Source: Pseudomonas arcuscaelestis
Lineage (GTDB): Bacteria > Pseudomonadota > Gammaproteobacteria > Pseudomonadales > Pseudomonadaceae
Direction of reading: 5' to 3'
DNA: 64,000 nt
NCBI RefSeq assembly: GCF_016881005.1
Contig: NZ_JACOPV010000012.1
Coordinates: forward strand, 169,561-233,560
Shown here: positions 43,601-51,506 of the stretch, one piece after another
Numbering within the stretch: the stretch's first letter is position 1
Layout of the letters: each line of letters starts with the position of its first letter
Program-made: the position numbers and the translations under genes
Notes under the pieces: generated by a model
Databases searched by the model: none
What the model saw: the letters and a program-made list of their open reading frames with translations, nothing else
What the model was told of the DNA's origin: nothing

Positions 43601-43852
43601 GGATTGCGAGGACATGTACAACATGTTCTCTACCCCGGTGATGGCCTGCTCCAAGGGCGCAGCAACGGTGTCACCGATCACTTTCGGGTTGGCACCGGGG
43701 AAGTTGGCGCGCACCACCACGGTAGGCGGAACCACTTCGGGGTATTCGCTGATCGGCAGTTGGAACAGCGAGATGCTGCCGGCAATAAGGATCAATAGCG
43801 ACAGCACCGCGGCGAAAATCGGCCGGGTAATGAAAAACTTGGAAAAATTCAT
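40673..43852 (-). CDS. mexF: MexF-type RND multidrug efflux permease
   Basis: A 1059-residue inner-membrane HAE1-family RND pump, full length, with twelve helices and two large periplasmic loops. It is extremely close in reading to P. aeruginosa MexF (for example FFITRPIFAAVLSLLILIAGSISLFQLPISEYPEVVPPTVV and DGKLTLTITFALGTDLDNAQVQVQNRVTRTQPKLPEEV). The proton-relay acidic residues are in the fourth helix, GLVLAIGIVVDDAIVVVENVERN, and the tenth-helix Lys in VGLACKNAILIVEFAKDKQ. MexF exports chloramphenicol, fluoroquinolones, trimethoprim and signalling precursors in P. aeruginosa. It lies between the mexE and oprN genes. No mexT-like LysR gene is adjacent here. Confidence 0.95.
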   Translation of the reverse strand: MNFSKFFITRPIFAAVLSLLILIAGSISLFQLPISEYPEVVPPTVVVRANFPGANPKVIGDTVAAPLEQAITGVENMLYMSSQSTADGKLTLTITFALGTDLDNAQVQVQNRVTRTQPKLPEEVTRIGITVDKASPDLTMVVHLTSPDNRYDMLYLSNYAILNIKDELARLGGVGDVQLFGMGDYSLRVWLDPNKTASRNLTASDVVAAIREQNRQVAAGQLGAPPAPGSTSFQLSVNTQGRLVHEEEFENIIIRSGANGEITRLKDIARVELGSSQYALRSLLNNQPAVAIPIFQRPGSNAIEISDEVRSKMAELKKDFPEGMDYSIVYDPTVFVRGSIEAVVHTLFEALVLVVLVVILFLQTWRASIIPLVAVPVSLIGTFAVMHLFGFSLNALSLFGLVLAIGIVVDDAIVVVENVERNIGLGLKPLEATQKAMGEVTGPIIATALVLCAVFVPAAFISGLTGQFYKQFALTIAISTVISAFNSLTLSPALAAVLLKEHHAPKDRFSRMLERLLGGWLFNPFNRFFDRASHSYVGAVGRVIRSSGIALFVYGGLIVMTWLGFSSTPTGFVPAQDKQYLVAFAQLPDAASLDRTEAVIKKMSEIALKQPGVADSVAFPGLSINGFTNSPNSGIVFTPLKPFDERKDPSQSAAAIAASLNAQFADIEDAYIAIFPPPPVQGLGTIGGFRLQVEDRGNLGYEALYKEVQNVIAKSHNVPELAGLFTSYQVNVPQVDAAIDREKAKTHGVAISDIFDTLQIYLGSLYANDFNRFGRTYQVNVQAEQQFRLEAEQIGQLKVRNNQGEMIPLATFIKVSDTSGPDRVMHYNGFITAEINGGAAPGYSSGQAEKAIEKLLKEELPNGMTYEWTELTYQQILSGNTALFVFPLCVLLAFLVLAAQYESWSLPLAVILIVPMTLLSAITGVILSGGDNNIFTQIGLIVLVGLACKNAILIVEFAKDKQAEGLDPLAAVLEACRLRLRPILMTSIAFIMGVVPLVFSSGAGAEMRHAMGVAVFSGMIGVTFFGLLLTPVFFVLIRRYVERSQARKAAHALKLESHA

Positions 43853-43864
43853 CGAACCGATTCC

Positions 43865-45106
43865 TTAACTGCGCGGTGCCGAGGCACTGACGATTTTCAC
43901 AGTGGCAGTGGCGGCAGACTTGCCTGGGGCGCTGGCCTGCAGGGCCTGGCGTTGCTGGGCGAGGGCGGCGATGGTCGCCTCGCTGGCCATCGGCGTGTCC
44001 TGAGGATTGACCTCTGAGCCAGGACGCACACGTTGCAGGCCCTTGACCACAATGCGGTCTTCCTTGCTCAGGCCACTGCGCACGATGCGCAGGCCTTCAA
44101 GCTTGGGCCCCAATTCAACGGCGCGGTAGGCGGCCTTGTTGTCCTTGTCCATGACCAGTACGAATTTTTTGCCAAGGTCGGTGCCTACGGCTTCGTCATT
44201 GATCAACACCGCCGAGTAGGTCGCGCTGCCGACCAGTTTCAGGCGCGCATACAGGCCCGGGGTGAATTGCCCATCGGCGTTATCGAACACTGCTCGACCG
44301 CGAATGGTGCCGGTCTTGGGGTTTACCTGGTTGTCGACGAAGTTCATCTGCCCCAGGTGCGGGTTGCCTTGCTCGTTGGAAAGGCCCAGGTACACCGGCG
44401 TGCTCTGGCCGCGCTGGCCGTCACGGGCCAACTGGGTGTACTTGAGGTACACGCGCTCGTCGGCATCGAAATAGGCATAGACCTTGTCGGTGGAAACCAC
44501 GCTAGTCAGTGGTGTCACATCGGCGCTGACGATGTTGCCCGCGGTGAACTGCGCGCGACTGACCTGGCCGCTGATTGGCGCGGTCACGCGGGTAAAACTC
44601 AGGTTCAGGCGGGCCAGGTCCAGTTGCGCCTGGATGGCTGCAACCCCAGCACGGGCTTCGGCGGCGGCGCTGGTGCGTGATTCAGCCAGCTCTGCCGAAA
44701 TCGCATTGCTGCTGCGCAGGCGCTCACCGCGGCGCGCTTCGTTGTCACTGCGCGCGGCGGTGGCACGGGCTTGCTGCAACTGCGCTTCAAGGCGGCGGAC
44801 CTCGGCCTGAAATGGCCGTGGGTCAATCTGGAACAGCAAGTCGCCTTTCTTGACCTGGGCACCTTCGGTAAACGCCACCTGATCGATCTGACCGGAGACG
44901 CGCGGGCGTACTTCTACTGTTTCGGGGGCTTCCAGGCGTCCGGTGAATTCGTCCCACTCGTTAATGGGTTGTTCCAATACCTTGGCCACGCTGACCTTGG
45001 CCGCAGCCGGTGCCTGAACGGCTTCCGGGGTACGGCCGCAGGCACTCATCACCAGTACTGCCAATAGAGCCAAGGGGTAACGCAATGGTTTGAGTGACTG
45101 TTCCAT
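43865..45106 (-). CDS. mexE: MexE-type periplasmic membrane-fusion protein
   Basis: A 413-residue lipoprotein adaptor that joins the MexF pump to the OprN channel. The lipobox is LAVLVMSACGRTPE, with the modified Cys near residue 23. The barrel-sandwich segments VRPRVSGQIDQVAFTEGAQVKKGDLLFQIDP and TRVTAPISGQVSRAQFTAGNIV flank a coiled-coil hairpin of about 80 residues. First gene of the mexE-mexF-oprN operon, 12 bases before mexF. A LysR-type site (ATC-N9-GAT) lies 84-98 bases before its ATG, fitting activation by a MexT-like regulator encoded elsewhere. Confidence 0.94.
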   Translation of the reverse strand: MEQSLKPLRYPLALLAVLVMSACGRTPEAVQAPAAAKVSVAKVLEQPINEWDEFTGRLEAPETVEVRPRVSGQIDQVAFTEGAQVKKGDLLFQIDPRPFQAEVRRLEAQLQQARATAARSDNEARRGERLRSSNAISAELAESRTSAAAEARAGVAAIQAQLDLARLNLSFTRVTAPISGQVSRAQFTAGNIVSADVTPLTSVVSTDKVYAYFDADERVYLKYTQLARDGQRGQSTPVYLGLSNEQGNPHLGQMNFVDNQVNPKTGTIRGRAVFDNADGQFTPGLYARLKLVGSATYSAVLINDEAVGTDLGKKFVLVMDKDNKAAYRAVELGPKLEGLRIVRSGLSKEDRIVVKGLQRVRPGSEVNPQDTPMASEATIAALAQQRQALQASAPGKSAATATVKIVSASAPRS

Positions 45107-45188
45107 GGTGTGTCCGCCAATTTATTAAGAATGGGCGGATTCTGCGATTTGTAACTATTAACGACGAATCGAACGGGACGAAGATAAC

Positions 45189-45205
45189 TATCACTGGGAA
45201 TGATA
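45189..45205. promoter_or_regulatory. LysR-type (nod-box-like) site upstream of mexE
   Basis: TATCACTGGGAATGATA contains ATC-N9-GAT, the core of nod-box sites bound by MexT-like LysR activators. It is about 85 bases before the mexE ATG. Confidence 0.5.
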
Positions 45206-45278
45206 GGTACGGGTAGGCCCGAGGAATTGCGACGCCCAAAGAAGGCTCTGGCGCGTGCCTCGCGCCTGGGGTGCTGCG

Positions 45279-45560
45279 CTATTTGCAGTCGGCCAGCACG
45301 ACTTTGCAGGTGTTAGGCGTACCGCCGGAGCGCCCGGCGTAGCGCATGCAGTTGTGCAAGGATTTCTGCCGCGCTATCTGCAGCGTCGACCCCCAGGCCA
45401 GGCCGCCTTCACCCACCGTCGGCAGGGCTTTGGCGTGACAGGCCGAGCCTGCGTTCGAAGCCAGGTAGCGTGGCTGGGCTGTTTTACTGGAGCAACCAGA
45501 CGCCAGCGCCAGGCTCAAGGCGAGGAGGGAAAGCAGGGTTGCTGAAGCGGTTCTGCACAT
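45279..45560 (-). CDS. Small cysteine-containing lipoprotein, function unknown
   Basis: A 93-residue protein beginning MCRTASATLL, with a lipobox LALASGC, so the mature protein starts at the Cys near residue 23 and has about 70 residues. Four more cysteines (in SACHAK, LHNCMRY, NTCKVV and the last ADCK) could make two disulfide bonds in the periplasm. No domain is recognised. The ATG at 45560 has no strong ribosome site; a TTG five codons earlier is also possible. It is transcribed in the mexE direction but ends 172 bases upstream of it, with the nod-box-like site between, so they are probably separate units. Confidence 0.65.
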   Translation of the reverse strand: MCRTASATLLSLLALSLALASGCSSKTAQPRYLASNAGSACHAKALPTVGEGGLAWGSTLQIARQKSLHNCMRYAGRSGGTPNTCKVVLADCK

Positions 45561-45695
45561 CAATATATCGCTCAAATTACGTCTGGGGCGCCTGAGGGCT
45601 TGCTCCAGTGTAGTTGCTTAACAACCAACAGGGGAGGCCTGCATTCGGGCCTGGAAACAGGGCGTGGATTGCTGAAATCGGAAACACCGTGATAT

Positions 45696-45713
45696 AAATG
45701 AGACTCACTATCA
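45696..45713. promoter_or_regulatory. Fur-like box upstream of the first FecI-type sigma gene
   Basis: AAATGAGACTCACTATCA resembles the Fur consensus half AAATGAGAATCATTATC. It lies 14 bases before the sigma-factor ATG. Confidence 0.55.
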
Positions 45714-45726
45714 AATGGGCGCTGTC

Positions 45727-46236
45727 ATGGCTTCGACCGAAAACGATCTGCTGCGGGCCTTGGCCCTGCATTATGACGATCTGGTCGAACATATTCGCCG
45801 TCGTTTTGCCAATCAGCACTTCGCCCGTGACGTTGTTCACGATGTCTGCTTGCAGATTCTGGAGAAGCCGCCCCTCACTGGGATAAAACTGCCCATCGCG
45901 TTTTTGCGCCGGGCCACGGTCAACCGAGCCATCGACCGGCGGCGCGCCGAAAGCACCCGCACGCTTTATGTGCAGAGCCAGATAGGCCTGGCCGAGCAGC
46001 ATTGCGATAACGTCGACGGCGCCATGGCTCTGGAATTTGAACAACGGCTACGGGCATTGCTGGCCGTGGTTGAGTCGATGCCTGCACGTCAACGCCAGGT
46101 GTTTCTGTTGCATCGTATCCACGGCATGGCACAGTCAGACATCGCCCGTGAGCTGGAAATCTCATTGAATATGGTTGCCCAGCACTTCATGAAGGCCATG
46201 CGCACCCTTGAGCAACGCTGGCGACCGCAGCTATGA
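45727..46236 (+). CDS. FecI-type ECF sigma factor
   Basis: A 169-residue extracytoplasmic-function sigma factor. Region 2 is LLRALALHYDDLVEHIRRRFANQHFARDVVHDVCLQILE with the following LPIAFLRRATVNRAIDRRR; region 4 is ALLAVVESMPARQRQVFLLHRIHGMAQSDIARELEISLNMVAQHFMKAM. The mix is characteristic of iron-starvation FecI proteins. The ATG at 45727 is chosen; another ATG at 45715 abuts the Fur-like box. The following fecR gene overlaps its stop (ATGA), and a TonB receptor follows, so this is a cell-surface signalling operon. Active sigma should direct transcription of the receptor gene. Confidence 0.92.
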   Translation: MASTENDLLRALALHYDDLVEHIRRRFANQHFARDVVHDVCLQILEKPPLTGIKLPIAFLRRATVNRAIDRRRAESTRTLYVQSQIGLAEQHCDNVDGAMALEFEQRLRALLAVVESMPARQRQVFLLHRIHGMAQSDIARELEISLNMVAQHFMKAMRTLEQRWRPQL

Positions 46237-47075
46237 CCCCTATGCATCAACGACGCGCGCAGAACCCGTCCGATCCCCTGGAACCCTATGCCGAAGCGCT
46301 ACGTGCCCTTGTGCCCAGCCGCGAGGCGCTGTTGGCCGAAGCCAAGGCACAGAGCGCGCGCCAGGCTAACCGTCGGCGCAAGGCTGCAGGCACAGCGTTG
46401 ATAATGGCGCTGGTCGGATGGACCTGGTTGGCAGACCCAAGCCTGGCTTACCGGGAAGTGAAAGTTGCCAGCAGTGCCCGAGAAGTGCTGCAGCTGGAAG
46501 ATGGTAGCGTGGTCGAACTGGATGCTGGCAGCGTTTTGCGGATCGAATACCGCTTGCGCAGTCGTCAGTTCGAGCTGCTCGAGGGTGAAGGACTGTTTAG
46601 CGTCGCGCACCAGAAGGCGCCGTTCATTGTGCGTAGCCACGGTGTCATCGTCCGCGATATTGGTACCGTCTTCGATGTGCTCAGTGATACGCGCGGGGTG
46701 CGAGTAGCGGTGCTGGAAGGTGCGGTGCAAGTCAGCAATGGGCAGGCACGTCAGCACCTGGTCGCTCAGCAACAGTTGCGGGCTAGCCGCCAGGCGTTGG
46801 GGGCTGTCGAAACAAGCAATCCGGCGCAACTGCAAGCCTGGCGGCAAGACCTGTTTCATTTCGACGCCACGCCCTTGGATGCGGTTGTGGCGCAGGTGCA
46901 GCGTCATCGTGTAGCACCGATTCGGTTGACAGGCGCGGGTGCTCAGCAACATCGGCTCAGCGGCCAATACCCGGCAGGCAACGTCGAGCAGTTTATCGAC
47001 AGCCTGGCGCAACTCGCACCGGTCATCGTGCATCGCGAAGCCGACGGTTCAGTGACGCTGGAGGTGCAGCGCTGA
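46233..47075 (+). CDS. FecR-family anti-sigma factor/signal transducer
   Basis: A 280-residue inner-membrane regulator. A cytoplasmic N-terminal stretch is followed by one helix (AGTALIMALVGWTWLADPSLA, about residues 50-70) and a periplasmic FecR domain (SSAREVLQLEDGSVVELDAGSVLRIEYR; GVIVRDIGTVFDVLSD; RVAVLEGAVQVSNG). The C-terminal part, with FDATPLDAVVAQVQRHRVAPIRL and SGQYPAGNVEQFIDSLAQLAPV, resembles the secretin-like half that contacts the receptor's signalling domain. It carries the signal from the receptor to the sigma factor encoded just before it. Confidence 0.92.
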   Translation: MTPMHQRRAQNPSDPLEPYAEALRALVPSREALLAEAKAQSARQANRRRKAAGTALIMALVGWTWLADPSLAYREVKVASSAREVLQLEDGSVVELDAGSVLRIEYRLRSRQFELLEGEGLFSVAHQKAPFIVRSHGVIVRDIGTVFDVLSDTRGVRVAVLEGAVQVSNGQARQHLVAQQQLRASRQALGAVETSNPAQLQAWRQDLFHFDATPLDAVVAQVQRHRVAPIRLTGAGAQQHRLSGQYPAGNVEQFIDSLAQLAPVIVHREADGSVTLEVQR

Positions 47076-47123
47076 AAAATAATTTCAGCACCACATCAAT
47101 ATCGCTGCACGACAAACGCCATT

Positions 47124-47160
47124 CCCTATGAAACGCACCTCTTACTGGTTTCAATAGGGA
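47124..47160 (+). promoter_or_regulatory. Hairpin that may hide the ribosome site of the TonB receptor
   Basis: CCCTATGAAA at 47124-47133 can pair with TTTCAATAGGG at 47149-47159 with one bulged base. The right arm includes the AGGGA ribosome site, four bases before the ATG. Confidence 0.45.
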
Positions 47161-47164
47161 TCCC

Positions 47165-49588
47165 ATGACGTCAACTTTCAATCCTTTGTACCGTCCGCTG
47201 CTGGTGGCGAGCGTCAGCCTTGTTGTTGCCGCACCGCTGCATGCCGAACAGGCGCAATACCGTTTCGACCTACCGGCGCAGGCACTGGACCAGTCGATTA
47301 GCGCGCTGGCCAGGCAGACGGGGGCGCGCATTCTGTTCAACACCGATGCCACCCATGCGGTCCAGGCACCGGCACTGAATCAACGCCTGAGCGTAGCGCA
47401 GGCACTGGGTTACCTGATCGCTAACAGCAGTCTGATCCTGAGTGTCACCGCCGACGGCCAATACCTGATTGCGCTGCCTGCCGAACCCAGCAATGGTGCG
47501 TTGGAGTTGGAAACCTCAAGCATCATCGGGCGCCAGCCGCTGGCCACCACCGAGGGCAGTCACTCCTATACCTCGGGTGCCGTGACCCTGGGCAAAGGCG
47601 TGCAGAAGCTCAAGGACATACCGCAGTCTGTGACGGTAATGACCCGTAAGCAAATGGACGATCAGAACACCGAGACCATCGCCGATCTGATCGCCCGCAC
47701 CCCAGGTCTTACCCCAGCCAAGTCGCCTGGCTCGGGATTGTTCATCTATTCCCGTGGCTTCAGCATCGACACCATCCAGTACGACGGCGTGCCGATTCCA
47801 CGCAACACCTACTCCTTGGGTAGCTACCTGACCGAAGACTTGAGCATCTACGACCGCGCCGAAATTCTTCGCGGCCCGGCGGCGTTGCTCCAGGGCGGTG
47901 ACAGCCCGGGTGGGGCAATGAACCTGGTGCGCAAGCGCGGTCAGCAGAAGGCAACTGTCAGCCTCACCGGCAAGGCCGGTTCCTGGGACCGCTATGGCCT
48001 GCAATTGGATGCTGGCGGACCGCTGAATGAAAGCGGCACCCTGCGCGGCCGCACCGTAGTCAACCAGAGCGACAGCGGTTCGTTCGTCGACTATGTTCGC
48101 GGCTGGAACCAGACGGTGTACGGCGCTATCGACTACGACTTCAGCCCGGACCTGACCGTGGGCATCGGCATGACCAATCAAAAAGGGCACTCGCGACCGG
48201 CCATGCTCGGCATACCGCGCTTCGCCGACGGCGGTAACCCCGATTGGCCGCGTTCATCCTATGTGGGCGCCGACTGGAACCGGGCCAACAACGATCAGAA
48301 CAGTGTGTTTCTCGACGCCAGCTATCGCCTTGATGACAACTGGCGGGTCAAGGCTGCCGGCGTATACATGAGCGAACACAATGGCGCGACCTACCAGGCG
48401 CTGTGGGATGCCTTGCCAACCAATGGCTCGACCAAGAACAACTACATCGACTGGAGCACCGACTTCACCACCCATAGCAAAGGCCTTGACCTGTACCTGG
48501 ACGGCCAATTCACCGGCTTTGGCTTTGAACAGACCTTCTTGCTCGGCGCCAACTACTCGCATATCGAAACCGACGACCGCTGGGCGCGTGCGCCCACTCC
48601 ATTGGCGGATTCTTCCAATGTCGATCATCACCGTCCGATGCCCGACATCTACGAGTTGGCGCGTCGGGGTCTCGGTCAGCTCACGGCGTACGAGGTCGAG
48701 CAAAAGGGCTTCTACACGCGCTGGTCGGTCAACCTGACCGAGCCACTGAAACTGATCCTTGGGGCCCGCACCAGCTGGTTTGACTACACCTATTCCGGTG
48801 AAGGTTTCGACCATACCGGTTATAGCGAGTCGACTACCTCCACCAGCGGCAAGGTTTCGCCTTACGCAGGCCTTGTGTACGACCTCAATGATCAGTGGTC
48901 GGTCTACACCAGTTACACCGATGTATTCCAGCCGCAGACTGCACGTACTGCCTCAGGTTCGGTGGTCGAACCGGTCACAGGCAGCAACTACGAGTTGGGC
49001 TTGAAGGGCGAGTTGTACGACGGCGCGGTGAATACTTCGATTGCGCTGTTTCGCTACGATCAGGAAAACCGCGCCATGCTCGATCGCAACGGCGATATGG
49101 ACTGTGACGGTTGGTATTGCTCGAAAGCCTCGGGCAAGGTACGCAGCCAGGGGCTGGAGGCGCAGATCAGCGGTGAAGTGCTCAATGGCCTGCAAATGAT
49201 GGCAGGGTATGTCTACAACACCACCAAGTACCTTGAGGACGCCGACTACAAAGGCAAGGTGTTCAGCACCTGGACGCCCAAGCACCAACTGAAACTGTGG
49301 GGTGAGTACACCTTGCCGGGCGACTGGAACCGCACGTCGGTCGGCCTCGGTACAACCGCCGTTACCGGTACCACGTCGTATGACCATAAATTCGACCTGC
49401 CAGGTTACGCAGTGTGGGATGCGCGCATTGCCTACAGGATCAATGATGAAGTCAGCGTGGCGGCAAACCTGAACAACCTGTTCGACAAGAAGTACTACCT
49501 GCCGGCGTACAGCACCATTGACTACAACAACTACTATGGCGACCCCCGCAACGTGATGTTCAGCGTCAAATACACACCGGTGTTTTGA
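47165..49588 (+). CDS. TonB-dependent siderophore receptor with N-terminal signalling domain
   Basis: An 807-residue outer-membrane receptor. After a signal peptide (LLVASVSLVVAAPLHA), a secretin/TonB short N-terminal domain (about residues 28-105, YRFDLPAQALDQSISALARQTGARILFN) can signal to FecR. A plug domain (about 130-260: KDIPQSVTVMTRKQMDDQ; DRAEILRGPAALLQGG) and a 22-strand barrel ending in VKYTPVF follow. The barrel resembles FhuE/FpvA/FoxA-type ferric-siderophore receptors, but the ligand cannot be named. Its gene is third after fecI- and fecR-type genes, 89 bases on, and is preceded by two hairpins, one covering the ribosome site. Confidence 0.93.
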   Translation: MTSTFNPLYRPLLVASVSLVVAAPLHAEQAQYRFDLPAQALDQSISALARQTGARILFNTDATHAVQAPALNQRLSVAQALGYLIANSSLILSVTADGQYLIALPAEPSNGALELETSSIIGRQPLATTEGSHSYTSGAVTLGKGVQKLKDIPQSVTVMTRKQMDDQNTETIADLIARTPGLTPAKSPGSGLFIYSRGFSIDTIQYDGVPIPRNTYSLGSYLTEDLSIYDRAEILRGPAALLQGGDSPGGAMNLVRKRGQQKATVSLTGKAGSWDRYGLQLDAGGPLNESGTLRGRTVVNQSDSGSFVDYVRGWNQTVYGAIDYDFSPDLTVGIGMTNQKGHSRPAMLGIPRFADGGNPDWPRSSYVGADWNRANNDQNSVFLDASYRLDDNWRVKAAGVYMSEHNGATYQALWDALPTNGSTKNNYIDWSTDFTTHSKGLDLYLDGQFTGFGFEQTFLLGANYSHIETDDRWARAPTPLADSSNVDHHRPMPDIYELARRGLGQLTAYEVEQKGFYTRWSVNLTEPLKLILGARTSWFDYTYSGEGFDHTGYSESTTSTSGKVSPYAGLVYDLNDQWSVYTSYTDVFQPQTARTASGSVVEPVTGSNYELGLKGELYDGAVNTSIALFRYDQENRAMLDRNGDMDCDGWYCSKASGKVRSQGLEAQISGEVLNGLQMMAGYVYNTTKYLEDADYKGKVFSTWTPKHQLKLWGEYTLPGDWNRTSVGLGTTAVTGTTSYDHKFDLPGYAVWDARIAYRINDEVSVAANLNNLFDKKYYLPAYSTIDYNNYYGDPRNVMFSVKYTPVF

Positions 49589-49637
49589 CGTTGTGCCCAG
49601 CCGCTGAAGGACCAGCGGCCAGACACCCCCTTCCACG

Positions 49638-49671
49638 TCATCGCCAATCCGACTCGATCATTGCCAATCCG
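49638..49671. promoter_or_regulatory. Tandem 14-bp direct repeats upstream of paoABC
   Basis: TCATCGCCAATCCG at 49638-49651 and TCATTGCCAATCCG at 49658-49671 differ at one base and stand 20 bases apart, about two helical turns, as AraC-type sites often do. They lie 160-190 bases before paoA. Confidence 0.5.
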
Positions 49672-49830
49672 CCAGATGGATTGAACTCAAGTGCCCCGGT
49701 GCGAATCGCACAGTCAGTGGCCATCGCAGTGATGCAGACAAGTGCACTACGCTCAGTAACGCAGCGCTTACACCGCATGTGCGAATGCTGGGGCGCCTGG
49801 TGCCTGTTCGGATAATAAAGGTGAATCCTG

Positions 49831-50511
49831 ATGACGCAGAGTAAGGGTGCAGACGAACACGAACCTTCAACAGACAGCGGGCGACCCGACCTCGAGCCTT
49901 CACGGCGTCATTTCCTCAAGTTCGGCGTTTCGGGAATCGCCGCCGCTACCGTGGCGACCTGGATACCGGAGGGCATGGGTGCTGCTCCGTCAGCGCCAGA
50001 GGTGATCGAGGAGGCAGGCGCCCCCAAAGCGGGTGAGCAACGCCTTGAGCTCAACGTCAACGGTCAGTTGCACACGCTCAATGTTCCGGCCAACGCCATA
50101 CTGCTCGATGTCGTGCGTGACCGCCTGCAGCTCACCGGCACCAAGAAGGGTTGTGACCATGGCCAGTGTGGCGCCTGTACCTTGTTGGTCAACGGCGTGG
50201 CGATAAATTCCTGCCTTTCAATTGCCCTGCAGCACGACGGCGATAGCATCACAACCATTGAGGGCCTGGCCCAGGGTGACGCGTTGCACCCGGTTCAGCA
50301 GGCCTTCTGGGACCACGACGCGTACCAGTGCGGCTACTGCACCAGCGGTCAGATCATGAGTGCCGTGGCGCTGCTCAATGATCCTGCCATCGGCGCGGAT
50401 GATGCCAGCGTCAAGGAAGCCATGAGCGGCAATATCTGCCGGTGCGGTGCCTACAAGAACATTCTTGCTGCCATTCAGTCGGCACGTGGCAAGATGGGAG
50501 GGGTAGCCTGA
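49831..50511 (+). CDS. paoA: PaoA-type [2Fe-2S] subunit of periplasmic aldehyde oxidoreductase
   Basis: A 226-residue iron-sulfur subunit. A twin-arginine signal (SRRHFLKFGVSGIAAATVATW, about residues 25-45) sends the folded complex to the periplasm. Two [2Fe-2S] clusters are expected: the plant-type ferredoxin fold with GCDHGQCGACTLLVNG and NSCLS, and the helical domain with QCGYCTSGQIM and NICRCGAY. With PaoB (FAD) and PaoC (molybdenum) it forms an aldehyde dehydrogenase, known in E. coli as PaoABC/YagTSR, that oxidises aromatic aldehydes. Its TGA overlaps the paoB ATG (TGATG). The chaperone gene paoD is not in the window. Confidence 0.93.
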   Translation: MTQSKGADEHEPSTDSGRPDLEPSRRHFLKFGVSGIAAATVATWIPEGMGAAPSAPEVIEEAGAPKAGEQRLELNVNGQLHTLNVPANAILLDVVRDRLQLTGTKKGCDHGQCGACTLLVNGVAINSCLSIALQHDGDSITTIEGLAQGDALHPVQQAFWDHDAYQCGYCTSGQIMSAVALLNDPAIGADDASVKEAMSGNICRCGAYKNILAAIQSARGKMGGVA

Positions 50512-51506
50512 TGCGTACTTTCGACTACACCCGCGCGCAATCGCCTGCACAGGCCATCAGCAGTCACGTCGCGCCAGGCCAGCCATGCTATTTGGCCGGG
50601 GGCACCACGTTGTTGGATCTGGTGAAGCTGGATGTCATGCAACCTGACCGACTGGTGGACATCAATCACCTCGCGCTCAAGCAAATTGAACCCCTTGCCG
50701 ATGGACGCCTGCGCATCGGCGCGCTCGTCAGCAACACCGAGTTGGCCAATCATGCGTTGATCCGCGAGCAGTATGCGGTGCTGTCCGAGGCGATTTTGGC
50801 GGGTGCTTCTACGCAATTGCGCAACAAGGCCACGACCGCCGGCAATCTCATGCAACGGGTGCGCTGCAACTACTTTCGCGACGGTGTTTCACCGTGCAAC
50901 AAGCGCAAGCCTGGCGCCGGCTGTGCGGCCATTGATGGCCACAACCGCAGCGTTCATGCCGTGCTGGGTACCAGCGAGCAGTGCATCGCCTGTCATCCTT
51001 CGGACATGTGCGTGGCCATTGCCGCCATTGGGGCGCAGGTAACGCTGCAAGGCCCGAACGGGATACGCGAGATAGCCTTTGCCGACTTCCACAAGCTGCC
51101 GGGGCAGACACCCTGGGAAGAGCACGCACTCCAGCCCCATGAACTAATCACCTATGTGACCCTGGATGCGCCCCTGGCCAATAGCCGCTCTGCCTACCTG
51201 AAACTGCGCGACCGGGATTCCTACCAATTCGCCCTGGCTTCGAGTGCAGTCATTGTGGTGATGGACGGTCAGCGCATTACCCAGGCGCGAATTGCCCTTG
51301 GCGGGGTGGGCACCAAGCCTTGGCGTGCCCCCGAAGCCGAGCGTGCCCTGGTCGGCAAGCAAGCCGGCCTCGAACTCTTCACTCAGGTAGGAGAGCTTGC
51401 CATGTAAGGCGCCCAGGCTTACCAACACAACGCGTTCAAGATTCCGTTGGGCCAGCAGGTGGTGACGCGCAATCTGCGCGATCTTGCCGCCAGGAGCACA
51501 CGCTGA
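50511..51506 (+). pseudogene. paoB: paoB-type FAD subunit, cut by an in-frame stop codon at 51405-51407
   Basis: FAD-binding subunit of the PaoABC aldehyde oxidoreductase. The open frame from the ATG at 50511 gives 298 residues with FAD-binding PCYLAGGTTLLDLVKL and ASTQLRNKATTAGNLMQRVRC, and extra cysteines in CNKRKPGAGCAAIDGHN and SEQCIACHPSDMC that hold a [4Fe-4S] cluster in PaoB. It meets TAA at 51405-51407. Beyond it the same frame continues 32 codons with family-like residues (GAQAYQHNAFKIPLGQQVV) and ends in TGATG, overlapping the paoC ATG exactly as paoA overlaps paoB. So the TAA looks like a nonsense mutation or a sequencing error. The shortened product may still function. Confidence 0.78.
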
